This document shows positions 26,066 through 34,107 of a stretch of 64,000 nt of DNA, in pieces. The position numbers and the translations under genes are program-made. Where the stretch lies: positions 682,001-746,000 of the forward strand of contig CP064963.1 of NCBI GenBank assembly GCA_016699165.1. Reading direction: 5' to 3'. Under the pieces are notes generated by a model. It was not told where the DNA came from and ran no database searches. It saw only the letters and a list, made by a program, of their open reading frames with translations. The DNA comes from Candidatus Melainabacteria bacterium (GTDB taxonomy: Bacteria > Cyanobacteriota > Vampirovibrionia > Obscuribacterales > Obscuribacteraceae). The stretch's first letter is position 1; every line of letters begins with the position of its first letter.

Positions 26066-28783
26066 GTGGTTCGCTCAGGTGCCGAAATTCGCTCTGAATT
26101 TATTTCCTTTTTTAGAGACAAAAAAGGACACTTGCATTTGCCAAGTTCCAGTCTAATCCCAGACAACCCGACCCTCCTTCTAACCTCCGCGGGCATGGTT
26201 CAATTCGTGCCAATTTTTCTAGGAAACGCTCCAGCTACCGACCCACCAAGAGCGGTGACAGTGCAAAAATGCGCACGCGCTGGTGGTAAAGACTCTGATA
26301 TCGAGAATATTGGGCGAACTACGCGCCACCACAGTTTTTTTGAAATGCTTGGCAATTTCAGCTTTGGCGACTATTTTAAGCGTCAAATCATTCCCTGGTC
26401 CTGGGAATTCGTCACTGAATACTTAAAATTAGACCCTAAACGTCTCATCGTCACTGTCTTTGAAGGCGATGAAGAGATGGGAATCGGAGCAGACGAGGAA
26501 GCCTACGATATCTGGCACAAAGTAGTCGGCTTGCCTGCTGAGCGCATTTTCAAAATGTCTAAGAAAGACAACTTCTGGGGACCGCCCGGTCCTACAGGTC
26601 CATGTGGACCTTGTTCAGAGATTTATGTAGATCGCGGTCCCGAATTCAGTACTCTCAAGGATGCCGACCCCGACAAAGTTGATTTTGAAGACGGCAACAG
26701 ATTTATGGAAATCTGGAATCTAGTTTTCATGGAATTCTTCAAAGACGAACATGGCAAATTCACCCCGCTCGAAAAGAAAAACGTCGACACAGGAGCTGGA
26801 CTTGAGCGTATTTCTATGGTCTTGCAAGGGACCAAAAATACTTTTGAAACAGACCTGTTCAAACCAATTCTGGATAAAGTTTGCGAACTATCCAAAGTGA
26901 ATTATTCTGGCACCACATGGAATGAAGCCACTTCCGAAAAAGATAGACCACTTCCTGAAAAGCAAGACACTTATCTAAAAATTATTTGTGACCATGCTCG
27001 CTGCGTTAGTTTTCTTATCACAGATGGAGTGCGCACAAGCAATGTAGGCAGAGGCTATGTGTTGCGCTTTCTGATTAGACGCGCTGCTCGCTTTGGTCGT
27101 TTGCTTGGTATGAACGAACCCTTTATTCATAAATTGGTTCCCACCATTGCCACTGTATATGGTGATGCCTATCCAGATTTAAAAAACAACCAGGATCAAA
27201 TTGCTCAAGTGATTCTTGACGAAGAAAACAAATTCGCCAAAACAATCGACCGCGGCATGAGCATCTTAGAAGAACTGCTCGCTAAAAAAGAACAGCAATT
27301 GCCTGGCGATGTTGTGTTCAATCTGTATGCCACTTACGGATTCCCGCTTGAACTTACAAGCGAGATTGCCTCTGAACACGACAAAACTGTTGACTTAGTT
27401 GCATTTGCTAAAGCTCGCGAAGAACACGAAAAGGTATCTTCAGTAAGCAAGTTCAATGTGATCATGACCGGAGATGAAGCGCTGGGAAATATCCTCAAAA
27501 AGCATGGCACAACAAGCTTTACCGGATACAAAGGTCTTTCGGGCGAAAGCTGTGTACTTGCCATTTTAAAAGACGGCAAGATGGTCGACCACGCCGAAGA
27601 AGGCGAGGAAGTAGACATCATTTTAGATGCCACCCCTTTCTACGCAGAGTCGGGCGGACAGCTAGGAGATAAGGGTCTTTTATTCAGCCCCGATGCCTCT
27701 ATACAAGTGTTGGATACAAAAAAATCAGAAGGTCTGCATATTCACCGCAGTCGTGTGCTTGGTGGCGCAGTGAAACTAGACGACAAATTCCAATCTAAAG
27801 TCGATGCAGAGAACAGAGAAAACACCGTTCTGCACCACAGCTCCGCTCACCTGTTCCATGCGGCTGTTCGTCAATTGCTTGGAAAACACGTAATGCAAGC
27901 TGGTTCGCAAGTTGGTCCAAACGCAATGCGTTTTGATTTCAGCTTTGAGCGTCAACCTACAAAGCAAGAATTATTCAAAATAGAATCGCTCATGAATGAA
28001 TGGGTGCGAAGCAATACCAAAGCAGAAACGCAAGAAATGTCTATTGCCGAAGCCAAGCAAACCGGCGCCATCGCAATGTTTGGCGAGAAATATGGCGATG
28101 TAGTCAGAGTAGTGCGTATGGGCGACTTCAGTCTAGAATTTTGTGGTGGCACACATATAAACTCTACTGGCGATATAAGCTTGATTAAAATAGTCTCGGA
28201 AGGCAGTATTGCATCTGGTGTCAGACGCGTAGAAGCTCTTGCTGGCAAAAAAGCTTGGGACCACATAAGCAAGCAAATAGAAACGCTGGGCGAAGTATCA
28301 GACAAGCTCAAAGTGAAGCCATCTGAAATTGGCAGTCAGATTGAAAAATTGCAGTCGGATTTGAAAGCGCGCGACAAACAAAATGAAGTTCTACAAGAGA
28401 AACTAATGAGTTATAAAGCTCGCGAGCTAAAAGAGAAGGCTCAACAAGTTGGTCAATTCCAGCTTGTCAGCGCCGAGTTGAATGACGGCGGTTACACAAC
28501 CGACCAGCTCAAATTGATTGCAAGCATAATAAAAGACTCGGGCGACAATTACATTACCGCTCTGGCAAGCTCTACTGGACCCAACCAAGTTACGCTTGTG
28601 ATGGGAGCTTCACCAGCTTCTGTCAAAGCCGGCATTCATGCAGGTAATCTAGTAAAAGAAATGGCTCAAATAGTGGGCGGCTCAGGTGGCGGCAGACCAG
28701 ATCTGGCGCAAGCGGGAGGCAAAGACCCTTCGCGCATAAACGAAGCCTTGCAAAAAGTGAAAGAAGTCGTAAGCCTTAAATAA
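26066..28783 (+). CDS. alaS: Alanyl-tRNA synthetase
   Basis: A 905-aa class II synthetase. Class II motif segments lie near the N-terminus (RTTRHHSFFEMLGNFSFGDYFK). The editing domain has HSSAHLFHAAV (HxxxH-type zinc/editing site) and FCGGTH (CxxxH). The C-terminal oligomerisation/C-Ala region ends in GGSGGGRPDLAQAGG. GTG start with a strong GAGGAGG. Length is typical (860-900 aa). Confidence 0.97.
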   Translation: MVRSGAEIRSEFISFFRDKKGHLHLPSSSLIPDNPTLLLTSAGMVQFVPIFLGNAPATDPPRAVTVQKCARAGGKDSDIENIGRTTRHHSFFEMLGNFSFGDYFKRQIIPWSWEFVTEYLKLDPKRLIVTVFEGDEEMGIGADEEAYDIWHKVVGLPAERIFKMSKKDNFWGPPGPTGPCGPCSEIYVDRGPEFSTLKDADPDKVDFEDGNRFMEIWNLVFMEFFKDEHGKFTPLEKKNVDTGAGLERISMVLQGTKNTFETDLFKPILDKVCELSKVNYSGTTWNEATSEKDRPLPEKQDTYLKIICDHARCVSFLITDGVRTSNVGRGYVLRFLIRRAARFGRLLGMNEPFIHKLVPTIATVYGDAYPDLKNNQDQIAQVILDEENKFAKTIDRGMSILEELLAKKEQQLPGDVVFNLYATYGFPLELTSEIASEHDKTVDLVAFAKAREEHEKVSSVSKFNVIMTGDEALGNILKKHGTTSFTGYKGLSGESCVLAILKDGKMVDHAEEGEEVDIILDATPFYAESGGQLGDKGLLFSPDASIQVLDTKKSEGLHIHRSRVLGGAVKLDDKFQSKVDAENRENTVLHHSSAHLFHAAVRQLLGKHVMQAGSQVGPNAMRFDFSFERQPTKQELFKIESLMNEWVRSNTKAETQEMSIAEAKQTGAIAMFGEKYGDVVRVVRMGDFSLEFCGGTHINSTGDISLIKIVSEGSIASGVRRVEALAGKKAWDHISKQIETLGEVSDKLKVKPSEIGSQIEKLQSDLKARDKQNEVLQEKLMSYKARELKEKAQQVGQFQLVSAELNDGGYTTDQLKLIASIIKDSGDNYITALASSTGPNQVTLVMGASPASVKAGIHAGNLVKEMAQIVGGSGGGRPDLAQAGGKDPSRINEALQKVKEVVSLK

Positions 28784-28797
28784 GGGGGATAAACAAA

Positions 28798-29712
28798 GTG
28801 CAGTTCTTGAAAAAAATCGCGGCTGTGTGCGTCGCAGCAGCATTTATGGGATTAGTGATGATGGCTCAGGCTGCCTTTGCTGGAGCACCGCCTGTTCGTA
28901 TCGCAGTAGTTCCTGGCGGCGGCTCTGGTATCGAGCAAGAAATCGTCGACCGTATTTCGAGTTCACTTTCGTCCAATCAAAACATTGCTCTATCCACTGT
29001 TAATCCAGACTGGTACGTGGTCTGCAACATCAAAGAATTCATGGATCAAACATCTGGTCAAATCAGATACAACGGCACTGTCCTAATCAAAACCACTGGT
29101 GGTCATATTATTTCTACTCTTGCAGTGCAAAAATACAACCAAGATTTTTCACTCAGCCCTGGAACTCCATTGAATAAAGCCCTTGTAGACAAAGCGGCGC
29201 GCGATGTTATCAGTGGTGCTTCCGAGCGAGCGATTGGACCGATAGAAAACGCAGTTGCAACCGAAATGGAAACAAGAGACAAGGTCATTCAAGGTCAAAT
29301 GCTTGCTGATCAAGAAGAGTTTGACGGTGCCATCAACGCTCTGCGTCTGGTCACTCCCGATTCGCCACACTTCCAGAACGTTCGCAACTTGATGGAAGAA
29401 TTTGCGATGGAAAAACAAGCCAAAGAAAATTTGGCCAAAGCAAGAGCCCTTATAAATTCGGGTAAATCCGGACAAGCTATCGCATTGCTAAAAGCTATAC
29501 CGGCCAAATCTCGTTACAAAGGTAGAGCCAGTGCTCTCCTTGCCAGCATCGGTGGCGGCAAGAAAAAACCTGCATTAGCAAAAAATAAGAAGCCACAAGC
29601 CACTGCTAGCAACGGCAAACAAGCCGATTTAAAGGCTCTGGACAGGGCTCTTGAGCTAGAGAAAAAAGCTATTGAGAACGCTCAAGCCAAAGTGCGATCA
29701 CAGATTAAATAA
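28798..29712 (+). CDS. Secreted protein with helical lysine-rich C-terminus
   Basis: A 304-aa exported protein. A signal peptide of about 29 residues ends in AAFAGA. The domain at 32-150 starts with RIAVVPGGGSGIEQEIVDRI, reminiscent of the CsgG/TolB-N style fold that senses or binds at the envelope. The C-terminal half is helical, TPR-like (EEFDGAINALRLVTPDSPHF; AKARALINSGKSGQAIALL), then rich in Lys/Ala. GTG start with AGGGGGA. It is 14 nt after alaS and in the same orientation as the CsgG-family gene. The function is unknown. Confidence 0.6.
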   Translation: MQFLKKIAAVCVAAAFMGLVMMAQAAFAGAPPVRIAVVPGGGSGIEQEIVDRISSSLSSNQNIALSTVNPDWYVVCNIKEFMDQTSGQIRYNGTVLIKTTGGHIISTLAVQKYNQDFSLSPGTPLNKALVDKAARDVISGASERAIGPIENAVATEMETRDKVIQGQMLADQEEFDGAINALRLVTPDSPHFQNVRNLMEEFAMEKQAKENLAKARALINSGKSGQAIALLKAIPAKSRYKGRASALLASIGGGKKKPALAKNKKPQATASNGKQADLKALDRALELEKKAIENAQAKVRSQIK

Positions 29713-29808
29713 AGAATTAAACCTATCCTCCTAAAATTCAGGTCTTGGTGCGGTTAAACTGTACGGTAACTCCGTTTATGACATCAGAGATATTCTCGGG
29801 AGAGTTAA

Positions 29809-30858
29809 ATGTTTTTGCGCAAATTCAGTGCACTGCTTTTCAGCTTTATATTCGCCTCAAGTCTGGTTTTCCCTCTTTCTGCACAAGCAGGACAAAAGAG
29901 AAAACTGGCTATCCTTCCGTTTGAATACGGAGCGGTACAGACCAATGTCGGCACAGTCGACGTGGGCAAAGGTATCACCACTCTACTCATCACCAAACTG
30001 GTGAATGACGGGACTTATTCAATTATCGAACGTCAAATGCTCGACTCGATTTTGAAAGAACAAAACTTCTCGGTCTCTGACCGCGCAGACCAATCGACCG
30101 CTATCAAAATCGGTAAATTGTTGAGCATCGATGCCATCGTAGTTGGCACAGTGACACAGTTTGGTTTTGAATCCAAAAGCACAAACGTTGGAGCAGGCGT
30201 CGGAGCTGCTACTCGCTACATCCCCTACGTAGGCGGATTCGGCGGAGCATTCGGCGGCGTTTCAGTGAAAAAGAGCAAAGTGCAAGTAGCATTAGATGCT
30301 CGTATCATCGACGTAACAACTGGTGAAATTCTTGGCGCCGTTCACGGCGTTGGCAAATCACAAAGATCCGGTACCGACCTCTGGGGCGGTTCGGGTTGGT
30401 CGGGTGGAGAAGCCGGTTGGGGCTCATCTGACTTTGCCACCACTATTGCTGGTGAAGCCACTATGCAAGCGGTAGACGATATCGGAACTCAGCTTCTGGC
30501 TTACGCCAACAAGCTCCCCGACAACGCTTCGCTTGCTGCCAAAAACGTTACTGGTAAAATTGCCGACGTCACAGGCACATCAGTTACAGTCAACCTGGGC
30601 AAAAAGAACGGACTGAAAGTCGGTTCCAAACTGCATATCGAACGTCCGGTCAAAACAATCCGCGACCCCGATACAGGCAATGTGATCAAAGAAATCATGA
30701 ACACTGTGGCTGAAATCACTCTTAAAGAAGTGGATGACACATCTTCCACCGGTGACATCGTCAAAGGTGCTGGAGTGAAAATTGGCGACACAGTGAAAAT
30801 GGTCACCACCGATGTCTCTGCTGTAGTTTTAGGCAAAGACGGAAAAGGCGCGCAGTAA
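29809..30858 (+). CDS. CsgG-family outer-membrane/secreted protein
   Basis: A 349-aa protein with a signal peptide (about 1-26). KRKLAILPFEYG, ITTLLITKLVNDGTYSIIERQMLDSILKEQ and KLLSIDAIVVGTVTQFG are the signature of the CsgG/HfaB family, whose model member forms the curli secretion channel. ARIIDVTTGEILGAV continues the family match. A glycine/serine/tryptophan-rich loop (about 195-205) and a C-terminal beta domain (about 245-340) follow. No lipobox Cys is visible, unlike E. coli CsgG. No csgE, csgF or csgA is adjacent. GGGAGAG precedes the ATG. Confidence 0.75.
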   Translation: MFLRKFSALLFSFIFASSLVFPLSAQAGQKRKLAILPFEYGAVQTNVGTVDVGKGITTLLITKLVNDGTYSIIERQMLDSILKEQNFSVSDRADQSTAIKIGKLLSIDAIVVGTVTQFGFESKSTNVGAGVGAATRYIPYVGGFGGAFGGVSVKKSKVQVALDARIIDVTTGEILGAVHGVGKSQRSGTDLWGGSGWSGGEAGWGSSDFATTIAGEATMQAVDDIGTQLLAYANKLPDNASLAAKNVTGKIADVTGTSVTVNLGKKNGLKVGSKLHIERPVKTIRDPDTGNVIKEIMNTVAEITLKEVDDTSSTGDIVKGAGVKIGDTVKMVTTDVSAVVLGKDGKGAQ

Positions 30859-30893
30859 GATTCACAACAAAAGTAAAGTTGAGGTCAATTCCA

Positions 30894-31343
30894 TTGAAAG
30901 CGAATCGAAAGAACTTAGTCCTAGTATTGATCTTGGCAGTTCTAACTGGCACCTTTAGTCAAGTTAGCGCCAAAGACAAAGACTGGAACAAAGAACTCGA
31001 AAAAGGCTATCACGAGCTGAAAATGGGAAACATCGACGAGTCAATCAAAATCTTCCAGGGCAAAGTGAACAAAAATCCCAGCTCGGGCAAATGTCACTGC
31101 GCTCTGGGAGAAGCCTTAAAAAAGAAAGGTCAGCATGACCCAGCAAAAAAAGAATTTTTGCTTGCTACCCAGGTAGAGCCAAGTTTCGGCGAAGCTTTTT
31201 ATCATTTGGGTCAATGTTATGAGTTCGACAATCAATGGCAAGACGCAATCAATTCTTATAGACGCTATAAAGAATTGGCTCCAGAAGCCAGTAACCGTCA
31301 AGCGCTAGAAGATAGAATTTCATTTTGCGAAGGTAAAATATAA
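30894..31343 (+). CDS. Secreted TPR protein
   Basis: A 149-aa protein. The TTG at 30894 is chosen over the TTG at 30879 because TGAGGT lies 8 nt before it. The N-terminal MKANRKNLVLVLILAVLTG ending in QVSA is a signal peptide. Three TPR-like repeats follow (GYHELKMGNIDESIKIFQG; CHCALGEALKKKGQHDPAKKEF; FYHLGQCYEFDNQWQDAI), giving an extracytoplasmic protein-interaction module. It lies 35 nt after the CsgG-family gene and 12 nt before ilvE, so all are probably co-transcribed. Confidence 0.75.
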   Translation: MKANRKNLVLVLILAVLTGTFSQVSAKDKDWNKELEKGYHELKMGNIDESIKIFQGKVNKNPSSGKCHCALGEALKKKGQHDPAKKEFLLATQVEPSFGEAFYHLGQCYEFDNQWQDAINSYRRYKELAPEASNRQALEDRISFCEGKI

Positions 31344-31355
31344 AGAGGTATTGCC

Positions 31356-32330
31356 TTGAGTTCCGAAACAAAAAACACCGAGTACGCTTTTTTTGAAGGC
31401 GACTTTGTACCAATAGATAACGCCAAAATTAGTATCAAAACTCACGCCCTGCAATATGGCACTGGCGTCTTTGAAGGCATACGTGCTTACTGGAATGAAG
31501 AGCACCAGGACCTCTATGTCTTTCGCATGAAAGAACACTTCCAGCGCATGAAAAATAGCATCAAAATCATGCGCATCGATTGCAAATATTCAACCGAAGA
31601 GCTTTGCTCGATAGTGCTCAAACTTTTGCAAATGACCAAACCAAAAACCGACACTTATGTAAGACCACTTGCGTATAAAGCCAGTCTTCGAGTAGGTCCT
31701 GGTTTGCAAGACAATCCATCCGAACTTTGCATTTTCACCACACCTTTTGGTGCTTATTTCAAAGTGGACGAAGGACTGAGAGTTATGGTCTCAAGTTGGC
31801 GCAGAGTGGATGACAATGCCATCCCCCCTCGGGCTAAGGTGTCAGGCTCATACGCAAACACCGCTCTAGCGAAAACAGATGCGATTTGCGCCGGCTTCGA
31901 CGATGCCATTGTTTTAGACCAAACAGGACACGTGTCTGAAGGCTCAGCCATGAACCTTTTCATGGTGCAAGACGGACATCTTGTGACATCGCCTGGTCAT
32001 GGCAATATTTTAGAAGGCATCACAAGACGCACCATTATGGAATTCGCCAAAAATGAATTCGGTATCGAAACAGAAATTCGCACCATCGACCGAAGCGAAC
32101 TGTACACCGCCGAAGAAGTCTTCTTCTGTGGAACAGGAGCTGAAATTGCCCCTGTGCTTGAAATAGATAAACGAACTGTTGGCGAAGGCAAAACAGGCGA
32201 AATTACGCGCAAAATTTTCGATATGTACGCTCAAGTAACACGCGGCGAAATCGAACGCTACAATCACTGGGTAACTCCAGTTTTTGCTGAATCAGGCAAA
32301 AGCAGTGGAAAGAAACTTGCGGTAAAGTAA
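31356..32330 (+). CDS. ilvE: Branched-chain amino acid aminotransferase
   Basis: A 324-aa PLP fold-type IV aminotransferase transferring the amino group to and from Leu, Ile and Val. Visible signatures: HALQYGTGVFEGIRAY near the N-terminus, RAKVSGSYANTALAK with the PLP lysine, and the LDQTGHVSEGSAMNLF and EGITRRTI segments. TTG start with AGAGGT 6 nt upstream. It sits among secreted-protein genes, so the operon is functionally mixed. Confidence 0.93.
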   Translation: MSSETKNTEYAFFEGDFVPIDNAKISIKTHALQYGTGVFEGIRAYWNEEHQDLYVFRMKEHFQRMKNSIKIMRIDCKYSTEELCSIVLKLLQMTKPKTDTYVRPLAYKASLRVGPGLQDNPSELCIFTTPFGAYFKVDEGLRVMVSSWRRVDDNAIPPRAKVSGSYANTALAKTDAICAGFDDAIVLDQTGHVSEGSAMNLFMVQDGHLVTSPGHGNILEGITRRTIMEFAKNEFGIETEIRTIDRSELYTAEEVFFCGTGAEIAPVLEIDKRTVGEGKTGEITRKIFDMYAQVTRGEIERYNHWVTPVFAESGKSSGKKLAVK

Positions 32331-32334
32331 GAAC

Positions 32335-32769
32335 ATGAGATTTAAGTTTACAGCTTCAGTTCTAGCACTTTTAGTTTTGCTTTTAACATCTGCACCACAG
32401 GTGATGTCTGCAGGCGGAGCTAGACCAAACGATCAGTATCGTGCTTATCTCAATGCTCTCTACTGGGCAAAAGAATTGCGTCAGTTTTCACCTTATTTAT
32501 GCGAGCGCACACGAAACAATCTAGAGAGTCTTTCTGGTCAAGAAAGACAGGATGCTTTTAAGCGCTGGAAAAAAGGTTATGTAGCCAAATTCAAATTAGG
32601 GCGCGAAGAAGTGGTGGGCGACCTGGCTTTTATCGAAGGCACAGGAATCGGACTTGAGTATGGTCAAATAACACCTGCTAAAGTACGGGTAGAAATGATT
32701 ATGGAAAACGGTACCTGGAAAATTAAGCACCAGGTCTGGACCGGCGCCATAAACATGCCGCGCCGCTAA
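32335..32769 (+). CDS. Small secreted protein of unknown function
   Basis: A 144-aa protein with a signal peptide (MRFKFTASVLALLVLLLTS...VMSAGG). The mature part has a helical start (YRAYLNALYWAKELRQF) and a beta-rich end closing with WKIKHQVWTGAINMPRR, resembling the small alpha+beta folds of NTF2/DUF4878-like lipoproteins. It starts 4 nt after ilvE. No family can be named with confidence. Confidence 0.6.
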   Translation: MRFKFTASVLALLVLLLTSAPQVMSAGGARPNDQYRAYLNALYWAKELRQFSPYLCERTRNNLESLSGQERQDAFKRWKKGYVAKFKLGREEVVGDLAFIEGTGIGLEYGQITPAKVRVEMIMENGTWKIKHQVWTGAINMPRR

Positions 32770-32811
32770 TTATCTCTCCTAATTGCACAGCAAAAGGCAG
32801 TGGATTAACCT

Positions 32812-33585
32812 ATGTCTAAAAGAAAATTGGCTATCGCAGCAATTCTTACTCTGACTCTCTTCTGGGGTCAAAATGCATTTGCAGGAGATTATTCCGGCAA
32901 CACTGTTTTCACTCTGCCGCAGGGGTCGCTTGTTCCTCAAGGTTCGTGGGTTCAGGCTCCTAAGTACACGCCACCCACCGTGACAACCACATCAAGCTCG
33001 GGCTCCAATTCGACCAATCTTCAAGGACCCGGAATTTTTAGTTTTGGCTCACCAGCAATGATGCCCGTTTTGCCCGTAGTCCCTGCTCTGCCCTATTTAG
33101 GGGGTATTAGAGGAGCGGGAATGGGTCTTCCTTATTATGGAGGAATGGGCTCGAGTTTTGGCGGCTTTGGCGGTGGCTATGGTGGTTACGCCAATTATGG
33201 CGGTTGGGGAAATGGTGGATGGGGCTCTGGATGGGGCTCTGGCTTAGGTAGTGGCTATGGACTGGGTGGATACGGTTGGGGTGGCTATGCCTCTCCCCTT
33301 ATTTCACCAGGCGGATATGGCATGATGCGCACTCATTCGGCTAATCAAAAATTAGGAACCCTGTCTGAAGGTCCGGTGATGCAGTCGGCACCAAGCAAAG
33401 CTTCAGGCAATTTTTATAGCCCCTCAAGTACAGACTCAAGCTCGTCAGGCAGTTATTACGCCTCAGACACGCCTTCATATGTTCCTGCGCCAAAGCCTTA
33501 TTCGACAGGCGATAATTTCTGGGGCGGAAATTCAAGCGGCGGCTCAAACCCCTTTCCAAAAGATTTGAACAAAACACCCTGGTAA
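32812..33585 (+). CDS. Glycine-rich secreted protein
   Basis: A 257-aa protein with a signal peptide (cleavage near residue 25, after NAFAG). Residues about 95-165 are Gly with Tyr, Trp and Ser (GGFGGGYGGYANYGG, WGSGWGSGLGSGYGLGG); the rest is Ser/Pro/Thr-rich. Such composition suits a cell-surface or matrix polymer or a flexible linker. It is the last gene of a plus-strand run that includes a CsgG-family protein. There are no cysteines in the mature protein. It ends 15 nt before the convergent UPF0158-like gene. Confidence 0.65.
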   Translation: MSKRKLAIAAILTLTLFWGQNAFAGDYSGNTVFTLPQGSLVPQGSWVQAPKYTPPTVTTTSSSGSNSTNLQGPGIFSFGSPAMMPVLPVVPALPYLGGIRGAGMGLPYYGGMGSSFGGFGGGYGGYANYGGWGNGGWGSGWGSGLGSGYGLGGYGWGGYASPLISPGGYGMMRTHSANQKLGTLSEGPVMQSAPSKASGNFYSPSSTDSSSSGSYYASDTPSYVPAPKPYSTGDNFWGGNSSGGSNPFPKDLNKTPW

Positions 33586-33600
33586 TTCAGGTTAGATAAA

Positions 33601-34107
33601 TCAGTCTAAATCGTCATCCAGCTCGTCGTCATTTTCTGGCGAAAAGTCTGTTTGCTCCCCTAAATCTAATTCGTTTGTGCGCTCGGTTGCGACAAGACAA
33701 TTAGCCTCTAGCCACTGTCTTACCCGAAGATGTGTGCGACCAGCAAGAAACTCGTCAAGCGCTTCTGCTTGCCCCTGCCAGCCACTCAAGATTTTCTTAA
33801 ATCCAGACAAAATATGCGGACTTTCAAAAGCCATATCGAGAATTTTTAGCTTATCTTTGTCGTCGATTGTTTTCATAAAATCGCGCAAGTCACTTTTCAA
33901 TTGCTCAGCCGATGGCTTAGGCAAATATAAATAACGCTCTCTGTTAATCTCGATTTCGTTGGTCAAATCTTTTAAATCGAGCAAACCCCGATTAACTAGA
34001 TTGACGTCGCCGGTTTCAATATCTAGATAATAGATATTGTCGGTAAAATCGTCTCTCCAGGCGAACAACAGGCGATCCATGTCTATAGGCACTTTTGTCG
34101 ATGTCAT
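33601..34107 (-). CDS. UPF0158-like protein
   Basis: A 168-aa cytosolic acidic protein. YYLDIETGDVNLV, RYLYLPKP, LRDFMKTI and the WLEANCL segment follow the layout of the uncharacterised UPF0158 family. The C-terminal 20 residues are almost all D, E and N. ATG 34107 is chosen over the 11-codon upstream start because AGGGAG precedes it. Its first base pair overlaps the stop of the upstream membrane-protein gene (ATGA), so the two are translationally coupled. Confidence 0.6.
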   Translation of the reverse strand: MTSTKVPIDMDRLLFAWRDDFTDNIYYLDIETGDVNLVNRGLLDLKDLTNEIEINRERYLYLPKPSAEQLKSDLRDFMKTIDDKDKLKILDMAFESPHILSGFKKILSGWQGQAEALDEFLAGRTHLRVRQWLEANCLVATERTNELDLGEQTDFSPENDDELDDDLD

